Below the pieces are notes generated by a model, which saw only the letters and a list, made by a program, of their open reading frames with translations, ran no database searches and was not told the origin of the DNA. Below, piece by piece: positions 54,073 through 62,492 of a stretch of 64,000 nt of DNA (position 1 is its first letter; each line of letters opens with the position of its first letter). Position numbers and translations under genes: made by a program. The DNA lies in contig JAIORA010000034.1 in assembly GCA_021108375.1 (NCBI GenBank), positions 1 to 64,000 on the forward strand, written 5' to 3'. The DNA comes from Anaerohalosphaeraceae bacterium. GTDB taxonomy: Bacteria; Planctomycetota; Phycisphaerae; Sedimentisphaerales; UBA12454.

Positions 54073-55762
54073 TACCTTGTTTTTAAGGACGCAGCAGGCA
54101 GGCTAAAATCCGTTGCAGAGCCTCTCAAGGGCTATAACCAGCAGTTACTGGCAGGCTTTGACTATGATAACAACGGCAATCGCTCGCAGTTGAGCTATTA
54201 TCTTGACGGTATAACCAGCGGCGGTATAATCAACATAGATTATACCTACAATAACGACAACCTTTTGACTGGTTTTAGTACTGACGGTGGCTCTGGGCTG
54301 TCGTTTATGCTTTATGATACAACCGTAGATGGTTTGGGCAGATTGGTCTTTGCCTGTGAGCAGCTTACAAAGCCGGGAAATCAATTCATTTTTGGTAGTT
54401 GCCAATCATACGGTTACGACGGACTGTCTCAGTTGACAAGTGTTGGCAGTGCAGAGCAGTATGTTTATCAGGACAATGGCGATATGACGAGTTCTAATCA
54501 GACTACTTTCAGCTATACCGGCAATGAAATGACTACTGCCGGTGCAGACAGTCTGGACTATGACGAAAACGGCAATCTAATTTCCGGGCCCAAAGATGCT
54601 TCTACCTCAGTTAGTGTTGTATATAACTGGGAGAACAAATTGCGAAACGCAACCATTGATGTTGATGGTATTGCAATAAAATACGACCCTGCCGGCAACC
54701 GTATCTTCAAATCTTCTACGATACACGGTGATAAAAAATATATTGTCGATGTTGTAGGCGATTTGCCGACTATTCTACTTGAGCTTGAGCCGACAACATC
54801 CGCAAGGTACGCTATAACTAATTCTTACCTCTACGCCAACAGCCAGATTCTATCCGAATATAACGGCTCTGGCCAGTTTTACTACCTGCACGACAGGCTT
54901 GGCTCCGTGCGCCAGATAATCAATAATGCTGGCACAGTTTGTTAAGGCACAGTCATTTAGCCCATTTGGCCAAACGCGGGAAGATTATGGCGAATTCTAT
55001 ACGCTGTGGGGTTTTACCGGCCAATGGCTCGATTCTGAGACCGGCCAGTATTATCTTCGCGCTCGCCAGTACTCACCTTATTTGTCGAGATTCACTTCTT
55101 ACGACCCCATTATGGGCAAATTCGACCAGCCGCTAACACTGCATAAATACCTCTACTGTGGAAATGAACCACTGAATATGGTTGATTTGACGGGAAGGAT
55201 TTTTACCCCATTCGGTACTGGTCACAACAATGATTGGCAGACTCAATATATCCTTAGTGCGGCTACAGAAATAGTGGGTACCAACATAATTGTTGGCCCA
55301 GTCCATGCTTTTATATGGAGTAACTATTTTGGTCCCGGTGCTATGTTCGACTATAAATATACAAAAAGTACCTTTGCAATTGGCCATTCAAAATTGAAAG
55401 GTTCTGAGTTCGGGAATTACCTTGCGGGTTATTCGTGTTTTTATAATTTCGGAATGCGTGGAGAGGCCGGAGTAAGGGGTGCAGGGCATGGTTATGCCTT
55501 TGGAGAATGGGTGAATGATGCACTTTTTAGCAGTGGGCGAAAAAACCTTTCTCCATTTGATGATCCGGATAGCAAGTATTTTCTTTCAGCTGGTTTGTTA
55601 AAGGCTCATTCAGAGACAAAATCGAGAAAAGGCTTAAGTTATATTAACGCAAAATTTCAACTATATTACGGTCTTGAACGAGCTATGAGTTCTGATATTG
55701 GCTCGAATGGTTTTTGGGATGAGATGGAAATGTTTACAGGATTTTGGAATGATGCACGTTAA
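54073..55762 (+). pseudogene. 5'-truncated, frameshifted Rhs (YD-repeat) gene with C-terminal tip 1
   Basis: Rhs/YD-repeat core is readable from about 54085 (DAAGRLKSVAEPLKGY, upstream of the first ATG) after an in-frame stop at 54070. YD-type units follow (YDENGNLISG, YDPAGNRIFK) and then the conserved end YYLHDRLGSVRQIINN. At about 54942 the run gcacagtttgtt has one T more than the second copy (gcacagttgtt at about 56683), shifting the frame. Reading resumes at once as VKAQSFSPFGQTREDYGEF through RARQYSPYLSRFTSYDPIMG. The variable tip after LNMVDLTGR (about 55190-55762, 190 residues) is unlike any toxin known to me. The N-terminal bulk and secretion part are missing. Confidence 0.85.
54895..55190 (+). 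repeat. Rhs core-end repeat, copy 1 (partner 56638-56932)
   Basis: This stretch matches 56638-56932 at the great majority of positions, and codes the conserved junction that ends the Rhs core. The two copies diverge sharply afterwards into unrelated tips, as expected of Rhs tip exchange by homologous recombination. Confidence 0.9.
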
Positions 55763-55793
55763 ATTATTATGTATTTATTCAAATGGTAGGCTC

Positions 55794-56585
55794 ATGATAA
55801 AATATTGGATTGATGACATTACAGAAAGATTAGCAACTTTAGCATTATGGTTATTTATTGCCGGTGTTATATGTTGTATCTTATTCTTTATGCTAATGGC
55901 GACTGGAACAGATTTAGGTTTTTTTGCGATTCTGTTTTTCTTGAGTTTTACATTGGCCTTTTTAATCAGTATATTAAATATGATTTTGCGGATTTTTACA
56001 TCAAAATCTTTTTCAAAGTCATTCTTTATTTCATTGGTTGTTTTATTGCTTTCAGCAATTCCAACGCTTATGTTAGGAGGAATATTTTTTTTGGGTGTAC
56101 CAGCTAGACAGGCAAGGGAAAAAGCCAACAGTGGCACATATAACCTTAGAATTTTAGGTGAATCTTTCAAGGAATATACAAAAAAGCACGATGGGTATTT
56201 ACCAGAAGCCAATTCATGGTGTGACCAGTTGCTTGCAGATAAAGGCCTTAGCCTTGCTGTTGAAAATTTTCACCACCCTAAAGCCAAAGAACTGGGTTTG
56301 GATGGTAAATGTCATTTTACATTTAATGAAAATCTAAGTGGCAGAAAATTATCAGAAATATCTGATAATGTGGTACTACTTTTTGAAGCAGATGGCGATT
56401 GGAATTTCAGTGGTGGGTCGAAATTGCTGAACACCAGATATAACAAGGATGGCTACATAACCGTTATGTTTGTTAGTCAAAAAACGGCAGATTATTGGTA
56501 CGACAAGGAAGCATTAAGAAAGTTTAAGAATGAAGGATTTGGCAGGGCATCTATGTATTATGAACAACCTTGCTGGAAGCCGTAG
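55794..56585 (+). CDS. Membrane protein between Rhs tips, candidate immunity protein
   Basis: 263 residues from ATG 55794. Three hydrophobic helices (about 12-40, 45-70 and 80-103) precede a soluble domain that starts NLRILGESFKEYTKKHDGYL and ends in EADGDWNFSGG, a stretch resembling the pseudopilin-type domains elsewhere in this window. It lies 31 bp after Rhs tip 1 and 50 bp before Rhs tip 2. That is the usual site of an immunity gene in tip-immunity cassettes, and membrane immunity proteins exist, but no immunity family is recognised. The role is inferred from position. Confidence 0.6.
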   Translation: MIKYWIDDITERLATLALWLFIAGVICCILFFMLMATGTDLGFFAILFFLSFTLAFLISILNMILRIFTSKSFSKSFFISLVVLLLSAIPTLMLGGIFFLGVPARQAREKANSGTYNLRILGESFKEYTKKHDGYLPEANSWCDQLLADKGLSLAVENFHHPKAKELGLDGKCHFTFNENLSGRKLSEISDNVVLLFEADGDWNFSGGSKLLNTRYNKDGYITVMFVSQKTADYWYDKEALRKFKNEGFGRASMYYEQPCWKP

Positions 56586-56637
56586 AGACAGGAAATATAA
56601 TGGAAAATATAAAACAATTATCAATGATTTTTATAAG

Positions 56638-57168
56638 AGGCTTGGCTCGGTGCGCCAGATAATCAATAATGCTGGCACAGTTGTTAAGGCACAGTCGTTT
56701 AGCCCATTTGGCCAAACGCGGGAAGATTATGGCGAATTCTATACGCCGTGGGGCTTTACCGGCCAATACCTCGATTCCGAGACAGGCCAGTATTATCTTC
56801 GCGCTCGCCAGTATTCGCCTTATTTGTCGAGATTCACTTCTTACGACCCCATTATGGGCAAATTCGACCAGCCGTTAACACTGCACAAATTCCTTTATTG
56901 TGTAAATGATCCAATGAATAGACTGGATCCTTGGGGGCTGGTTTCGATAGGATTTTATGATGGTAAAGATAGAATTTCGAGACACTTTGCACAAGCTGCA
57001 AATGATTATGATTACAGTTTTGATATTTTAACGAACATCGCCCACATCAGGGAATTGGCAACAGTATTCCTTCCGAGTATTACACTTCAGCCAAATGGCA
57101 TGGTGGTACACAACCAAATACAGTCGCTGCAAATCTTGCACGAAAAGATTTTCTTGGCGGACTTTTGA
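56638..57168 (+). pseudogene. Displaced Rhs tip 2 (core end plus variable C-terminus, no start)
   Basis: A second copy of the Rhs core end (KRLGSVRQIINNAGTVVKAQ, intact frame here, then RARQYSPYLSRFTSYDP) joined to a different short tip after DPMNRLDPWGL: about 85 residues, VSIGFYDGKDRISRHFAQAA onwards. No own start codon or ribosome binding site precedes the core end, so it looks like a silent cassette available for recombination into a full Rhs gene. It is followed by a 14-T run (57192-57205). No immunity gene follows it directly. Confidence 0.8.
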
Positions 57169-57191
57169 AGAGTTATCGAAGAGCCGCTTAA

Positions 57192-57205
57192 TTTTTTTTT
57201 TTTTT
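57192..57205 (+). repeat. 14-bp poly-T run after Rhs tip 2
   Basis: Homopolymer of T preceded by gagccgcttaa, without a clear stem. It lies between Rhs tip 2 and the convergent hydrolase gene and may be slippage-prone. Confidence 0.6.
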
Positions 57206-57260
57206 GCAGCCTTGGCAAGCAAAAATAGCCGGAGCTATGAATTTTTGTACCATACGCCAT

Positions 57261-59222
57261 CTATTGTTGAATCACTACCAAGGTGTACGTATCGACGGAT
57301 ACATCAAATTCGACTGTATCAGCATTGAGTTTTGCCAGAGGTTTTGCAACTTCATCGTATTTTTCATTATCGGGAGATACTGCATAAATCACAGGGATTG
57401 TTGTCTGGTTAGTCAGCTTAAATTTCACATTAACAGCTTCTTGTTTTGTGGGATGGGGTCGTTTGATGAGGTTCGTAGCCTCCGTGCCAACATAGTTGAA
57501 AAGGTGAATGATGGTTTGCTTCATAGCGGGTCGTTTTGTTACGCGGATATGAATCGTACCGGCTTTGAGTGCGTCATCAAACGAAGCGGGGCAGTTTGTT
57601 ATTGATACGATTTTGGCCGAATCGTTCACCAGTTCAATATCTGGCGAATTGAAAAAATGCGTGTACAAGGTTTGAAACCCCCAGGTTCGGCAATGCTCTC
57701 TGAACGCTTCAGTAAAAACCCCATAGCGATAAGTGAAATTGCGAGGTGTATTTTGCACATCGATAAGGTTTGGGTCCATCGCTATACTTTCCAGGAGATA
57801 CTGCCGATACATATGGGTCATATTCGGGTCGTTATTGACAATTTTCGGTGAGTTCCTGTCATCGCTATACGGCTGTTTTGGGCCGCCGTTACCATCATTG
57901 GCCCAAGTGATAGTAACTCCAGGGTCCCGTTCCCTGCCCAGCACCTCGCGCATAGTGGCCATCTGCTCGGCCATATCATTTTTGATGCGTGTTTCAACCC
58001 AGAATGTATCGGTAACTCCATCTTTGCATATCCGTTCGTTGAAGTTGCTCTTGATAAACATCCGGTAGCCCAGTTCTTTATTGATCCGCTCCATCATAGT
58101 GATAAACCCTTTTTCTTCACTGGCACGGTTATCCGCCCAAAAGCTGCGGCAGCCGATTAGTTTGCTAACCATCACATATTCTTTGACCAGATAGTCAATC
58201 CAGTTTACTGCCCCGTGGGAGTAAGAGGCCATCATCGCTTCTTCTTCCGGACTGAGGGGATGATTCACTGAAAGGTTGCGGTCCATCTCGTAAGAGTTAT
58301 AGTGCTTGACGATTGGTGTTCCGTTCGTATCTCGCTGAATCCACGGATGGCGGGAGTCCATATATTCATGGTGGAAGCACTCAATGGTTATCCATATCTC
58401 CGGCATTATGCCGCGATTACGCAGGGCTTTGTTAAGGTTAACCAGACGGTCGAGGTAGGCCGTGGCAAAAGTTATACCATACATCGACTGCGGCCAGCTA
58501 TTGCCCCATTCTTCCCAAGGTGTAAAGTGTCCGCGAAAATCAGGGAGAAAAGCCAGAGCACAATTATGGAAAGCCTGGTAAACTAATTCCGCCTCATCCC
58601 GCGGAGTAATCGCAACAGCTTTCTGGGTAAAGTAAGATTTTTTCGCAAATTCGGGGAAAAATGTCATAGTGCTATCGGAACGTTTCGCAAGGTGGTCACG
58701 CACAACATCATCGATGTTAGGATTGAATTTTCGGGTGGAATCGAAAGCGGCACCGGCATAGCGGAAGTTCCGCCGTATGTTATCAGTAACATCAAACGGC
58801 CGCATACCCTTATCTAAAATGTTACCTTCGGTGTCAGTAACTATTACCGCAGCAAGAAGGCCGGTCATTTGTGGAACCGTGATACTCAGTTCGGCCGTTG
58901 CGTTGCCGATAATCTTTGGCTTTAGAGCAATCTTCGCTTTCTCTGATTTCAGGACTCGGCTTGTCAGCGGTTCTTCTATTCGGAATTCCAGATTAACTTC
59001 CTGAGCAACAACGGTAGGATTTTGCAGAATAGCCTTGAGCTTTACGGTTGATTTTAAGCTTTGATAGGTAACCTTGTCAATTCTTAACTGTTTTACAAAT
59101 ACAATTTTGCCGTGAAGGGAAGGATATGACAATAGTTTTGCGGGGGATAGCTTTGAGTCCGCTATGACGGACGAACAAACGCAAAGAAATATCAAGGTAA
59201 AAGTTGCAATTATTTTTTTCAT
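57261..59222 (-). CDS. Exported putative glycoside hydrolase (GH66-like architecture)
   Basis: 653 residues. Signal peptide (4-21), an N-terminal beta-rich domain (about 45-150, Ig-like), a central region suggestive of a TIM barrel (about 160-520) with LNKALRNRGIMPEIWITIEC, GCRSFWADNRASEEKG and GVTITWANDGNGGP, and a C-terminal beta domain ending TIHLFNYVG...YTLVVIQQ. The layout resembles family 66 dextranase-type enzymes, but I see no decisive catalytic signature, so substrate is open. AAAGGAAT supports the start. It lies downstream of the GH38 gene, and both share a similar upstream element. Confidence 0.55.
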   Translation of the reverse strand: MKKIIATFTLIFLCVCSSVIADSKLSPAKLLSYPSLHGKIVFVKQLRIDKVTYQSLKSTVKLKAILQNPTVVAQEVNLEFRIEEPLTSRVLKSEKAKIALKPKIIGNATAELSITVPQMTGLLAAVIVTDTEGNILDKGMRPFDVTDNIRRNFRYAGAAFDSTRKFNPNIDDVVRDHLAKRSDSTMTFFPEFAKKSYFTQKAVAITPRDEAELVYQAFHNCALAFLPDFRGHFTPWEEWGNSWPQSMYGITFATAYLDRLVNLNKALRNRGIMPEIWITIECFHHEYMDSRHPWIQRDTNGTPIVKHYNSYEMDRNLSVNHPLSPEEEAMMASYSHGAVNWIDYLVKEYVMVSKLIGCRSFWADNRASEEKGFITMMERINKELGYRMFIKSNFNERICKDGVTDTFWVETRIKNDMAEQMATMREVLGRERDPGVTITWANDGNGGPKQPYSDDRNSPKIVNNDPNMTHMYRQYLLESIAMDPNLIDVQNTPRNFTYRYGVFTEAFREHCRTWGFQTLYTHFFNSPDIELVNDSAKIVSITNCPASFDDALKAGTIHIRVTKRPAMKQTIIHLFNYVGTEATNLIKRPHPTKQEAVNVKFKLTNQTTIPVIYAVSPDNEKYDEVAKPLAKLNADTVEFDVSVDTYTLVVIQQ

Positions 59223-59246
59223 TTAACTGATTCCTTTCGCTAATTT

Positions 59247-59277
59247 GTTCTTTCGCAACAAAACACCCGTTCATAAA
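59247..59277 (-). promoter_or_regulatory. Upstream element of the 653-residue hydrolase gene (shared with GH38)
   Basis: In gene direction it reads GGGTGTTTTGTTGCGAAAG, closely like AGGTATTTTGTTGCAAAAA upstream of the GH38 gene (62123-62156). Both are within 60 bp of a start codon and contain a TTGC-AA half-site similar to that of the LacI operators. A common regulator is inferred. Confidence 0.45.
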
Positions 59278-59278
59278 T

Positions 59279-62104
59279 TTAGGGGACTTCTTTCTTTAAC
59301 ACTAATTTAACGCTCACGATTTTCTTTTTGCCCATCTCTAAAACCACTGAATTATCTGTTTTCACGTTCAATTCATCCATTGCTTTTTCTTCTAAATTTA
59401 CCAGTTTAGCAGTCTCAATTCGCCTGTAACACCAGACTTTTGCCTTGATATCGGTTAAAGCAGGGTTCCACAGCCGAACGATGAGAGAATTTCCTTTCTC
59501 GCTTTTCTTGATAGCGCTTATCATCACAGAGGACGGCTCTATCTTCAGGAAACTCATCTCCTTAGGCAACTTCCCTTTTGGTTTTCTTACCTGTGCAATT
59601 CTTACAGGTACATTGTGCCTATACGCTTCTTCAAAAACCTGAGCCTTTTCCCAATTTCCTGAATGAGGATAGATGCTATATTGCATTTGATGTTCTCCCG
59701 GGCATTGTGCCAGAGGCTGCTCAAATTCTCGACTGTTTTTTGCATTACTTGCCGTTCGCGTACATCTTAATAAAGTTAAGGCGACCGCTTTATCTTCGTC
59801 ATTGATAACTTCATATTCCGGCAGGCCCTGACTTATAATGGCCAATCCTTTCTTCCCATCATTTACATCAACGAAAAAGTGTTGAGGATGAGTTTCTGAA
59901 GCTGCATTTCGACCCTGGGTTACAGCGGGAGATTTAATTTTTCTCTCGAGAACATCAAATTGACCTTCGGCACAGGAGTTGCCTGCATTTATTTTGGTTG
60001 GAAAGAGAACTTGCAGACGATGGTCCCCTATGTTATTATCAAACTTTGTAACGACATCTAATCTTCTTGCTGTTTTCCTCAAGGTAACATACGAAGTAAT
60101 GGTAAATTCCTTACACCTATCGCTGCGATTGAAAGGGGTTACTTCATATCCGTCATCTGCGCCATAAGGCGTTTTTCTCACCTCTGCCTCTGCCGGCAGA
60201 AGCATCTTAATTTCAATCTTAAAAGTAGCTGTAAGCTGGTTGTCCTCTATCAAAGCGATATGACAAGGATTTCCAAGACTGGATATTTTCTGATCTGATT
60301 GAGGCGGCTTGTGAAACAAAGGGCAACCAACATCACCATTATCGACAAAGTGATGAAGATTATCAAAGGTGTTATTGTTTGATTTATCCGTAATTGTTAA
60401 AGTTCCATCGTTATTGATTTTTACTTTCAAAAATTCGTTTTCTATAGTATTAGCAGATGTAACTAGCGAGCCTGAATTCATTCTTTTTTGTTTTGATGGC
60501 TTGACGACAAAGGTTTTGTATCCCAACGGGGGAATATCTGTTGCCTTGAAATTGAATTGAATTCTTTTCATCCCAGCAGGGCGGAGAGGATAAAAGAATG
60601 AGCGTTCTATGATTAATCTTACTTCGTTGGTGGAAATCTTTTGAGGAATTATCTCTTCTCCGTTGAAGTCCTGAATGGTAAAAGAATTTACTTCTTTGTC
60701 CCAGAAAAAATCCACAGTGGTCTGCACTACTTCAGTTCTCACATAAGGAAGCGGATTAAATACTACCAGCAGAGCTTCATTGTCTTTGACATCAGTATCG
60801 TCTATTGAACTGGCGATATATTCAAGGTTGTTGCGGGTAAGGGTCTCTGCTATGTCAAGGGATTGGCGGTAACGCTCCATAATGCTTTGATATACTCTAT
60901 CTATATGAGTGCCTGTTACTCCATCGTGTTGTTGATTGATGAGAACCTTTTTCCAGGCATCTTCCAGATGTACACGTGGGTATTCCCTGCCAAGCATCCA
61001 GGTGAAAACGGATGTCGGCTCAGCCCATTTTTCTAAATTAATTTCAACCTGAGAATTGATACGTTTAAGAGGCATTCGGGAAGAAAGAACGCCTGGAAAA
61101 AGACCCCCACCTTCACCATAGCCTGCTTGGCCGGCATGTCTCATTTCTCCAGATAGTACCTTTAAATCTTTCACCTCTTTTTTGAGTTTATCAAGATAAA
61201 TTGGCAGAGAGCTATGAATCAGCTTAATATCTGAAACTTTGTTTACCTCTTTTATAAGTTGGGAAAGCTGGGCATATGGCTGGGCTCCGTCATAGCCGTC
61301 AAAAATGAGCAGATAAGGAGTTGTAGAACCTTTGAGCACTATCTCTTTTAGATTCTCTACGGCCTGGGAAAGTTTTTCCTGATGAAAGGGAAGGTCGGGA
61401 TTTACTAAGTGGTGTACCGGATCATTGGAATAGTTGTCACTTAAATTAAACAGAGTTCCCTTTATGTCCTCCCATCCTTGTCCTTCACACCAACTCTCGG
61501 CTATAACCGGAAGGAATACATATATCCCGAAGTTGCCTCGTCCTCCCGGCCCGGTTCGAAGAGCCAGGGCTTTAGTGCCATCGGGCGAGTTCCACCAAAA
61601 TTCTAATTTTTCCGATACTGTCTCATTAATACCCCGTTTAAATATAATTGTATCAATCCCAAAGCCTGCATAAATCTGAGGAAGTTGCGAAATCTGGCCA
61701 AACGAAAAGATATTATAGCCAACTTTCATTACTTTTCCCAATTCTTCAGCTTTTTTATGTCCGGTAAGCAGGTTGCGAATTAATGATTCCCCACTTGCTA
61801 AAAACTCGTCCGGCAAAGTGTACCAAGGCCCAATCAAAAGTTTTCCATCCCGTACGTGTTTGCATAACCTTTCTTTGCTTTCAGAGCGGACATCAAGATA
61901 TTCCTCCATAGGAAAGACCTGAGAGTCAAAATGGAAATGTTTGTAATCAGGGTCATTGTCAAGGATTTCCAGGAGACCATCCATCATCTCCACCAGCCTT
62001 ATCTGTGTTTCTTTGGCAGACCAAAGATATTCTATGTCCCAATGAGTATTGGAGATAAGGTGCATCTCAAAATTCTTCTCTTTCATTCGATTCTTCTCCT
62101 TCAT
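59279..62104 (-). CDS. Glycoside hydrolase family 38 (alpha-mannosidase-like) protein without canonical nucleophile
   Basis: 941 residues in GH38 layout: N-terminal catalytic domain (NTHWDIEYLWS at 19-29, HFDSQVFPMEEYL, GPWYTLPDE, LINQQHDGVTGTH), then beta-rich domains. GH38 enzymes split alpha-mannosides using a zinc ion and an Asp nucleophile in a D-x-F-G motif. Here the motif reads YNIFSFGQISQLPQ with Phe133 at the Asp position, confirmed by codon reading of this sequence. Zinc ligands His21 and Asp23 remain. The start at 62104 or 62086 is ambiguous because an 18-bp duplication repeats the start region; 62086 has the better AAGGAG. No signal peptide, so it is probably cytoplasmic. Confidence 0.85.
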   Translation of the reverse strand: MKEKNRMKEKNFEMHLISNTHWDIEYLWSAKETQIRLVEMMDGLLEILDNDPDYKHFHFDSQVFPMEEYLDVRSESKERLCKHVRDGKLLIGPWYTLPDEFLASGESLIRNLLTGHKKAEELGKVMKVGYNIFSFGQISQLPQIYAGFGIDTIIFKRGINETVSEKLEFWWNSPDGTKALALRTGPGGRGNFGIYVFLPVIAESWCEGQGWEDIKGTLFNLSDNYSNDPVHHLVNPDLPFHQEKLSQAVENLKEIVLKGSTTPYLLIFDGYDGAQPYAQLSQLIKEVNKVSDIKLIHSSLPIYLDKLKKEVKDLKVLSGEMRHAGQAGYGEGGGLFPGVLSSRMPLKRINSQVEINLEKWAEPTSVFTWMLGREYPRVHLEDAWKKVLINQQHDGVTGTHIDRVYQSIMERYRQSLDIAETLTRNNLEYIASSIDDTDVKDNEALLVVFNPLPYVRTEVVQTTVDFFWDKEVNSFTIQDFNGEEIIPQKISTNEVRLIIERSFFYPLRPAGMKRIQFNFKATDIPPLGYKTFVVKPSKQKRMNSGSLVTSANTIENEFLKVKINNDGTLTITDKSNNNTFDNLHHFVDNGDVGCPLFHKPPQSDQKISSLGNPCHIALIEDNQLTATFKIEIKMLLPAEAEVRKTPYGADDGYEVTPFNRSDRCKEFTITSYVTLRKTARRLDVVTKFDNNIGDHRLQVLFPTKINAGNSCAEGQFDVLERKIKSPAVTQGRNAASETHPQHFFVDVNDGKKGLAIISQGLPEYEVINDEDKAVALTLLRCTRTASNAKNSREFEQPLAQCPGEHQMQYSIYPHSGNWEKAQVFEEAYRHNVPVRIAQVRKPKGKLPKEMSFLKIEPSSVMISAIKKSEKGNSLIVRLWNPALTDIKAKVWCYRRIETAKLVNLEEKAMDELNVKTDNSVVLEMGKKKIVSVKLVLKKEVP

Positions 62105-62122
62105 TCGATTGTTCTCTTTCGT

Positions 62123-62157
62123 AGATTCGTTTTTTGCAACAAAATACCTGTTTTATG
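62123..62157 (-). promoter_or_regulatory. Upstream element of the GH38 gene (shared with the hydrolase gene)
   Basis: In gene direction it reads AGGTATTTTGTTGCAAAAA, matching the element at 59247-59277. It lies 19-53 bp upstream of ATG 62104. The rest of the gap to the LacI promoter (62158-62385) is AT-rich, and nothing else was recognised in it. Confidence 0.45.
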
Positions 62158-62385
62158 AGTCTTACAAGGAGTATGACACATTACGTTATTGCTTGTCAAA
62201 TCTTATTTGTTCAAGCGCAAAATACCGCGTAAAACTTAAAAACCGGTCCAAAATGGAAATAGCTGCCAAATGTTTAAACAAGGCAATGTTACTAAATTTT
62301 AATGGCGATTTTTCGCATAAGTCTTTGTTTTTAATGGAATTACGGAGAAGTAAGGGTGCGTGTGAAATATTATATATATTTTTTC

Positions 62386-62414
62386 TTGACAGTAGCCTGT
62401 GCAATCGATACAAT
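62386..62414 (+). promoter_or_regulatory. Sigma-70-type promoter for the LacI-family regulator gene
   Basis: TTGACA (62386-62391), 17-bp spacer, TACAAT (62409-62414). An operator-like site (62399-62413) covers the spacer and -10 box. Confidence 0.75.
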
Positions 62415-62457
62415 TGTTATTTGGAACGATTGCAAGTACTATTTGGAACGGTTGCAA
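62399..62457 (+). promoter_or_regulatory. Three LacI-type operator-like sites at 22-bp spacing
   Basis: TTGGAACGATTGCAA (62421-62435), TTGGAACGGTTGCAA (62443-62457), and an inverted-orientation relative GTGCAATCGATACAA (62399-62413, 12 of 15 positions to the reverse complement of the first). Start-to-start distances are exactly 22 bp, two helical turns, so bound dimers would sit on one face. Each is a near palindrome TTGSAA-N3-TTGCAA, as bound by LacI/GalR proteins. Autoregulation is likely. Confidence 0.7.
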
Positions 62458-62492
62458 AAAAACAAAATATGTTAAAGAGACGGATTTAGAAG

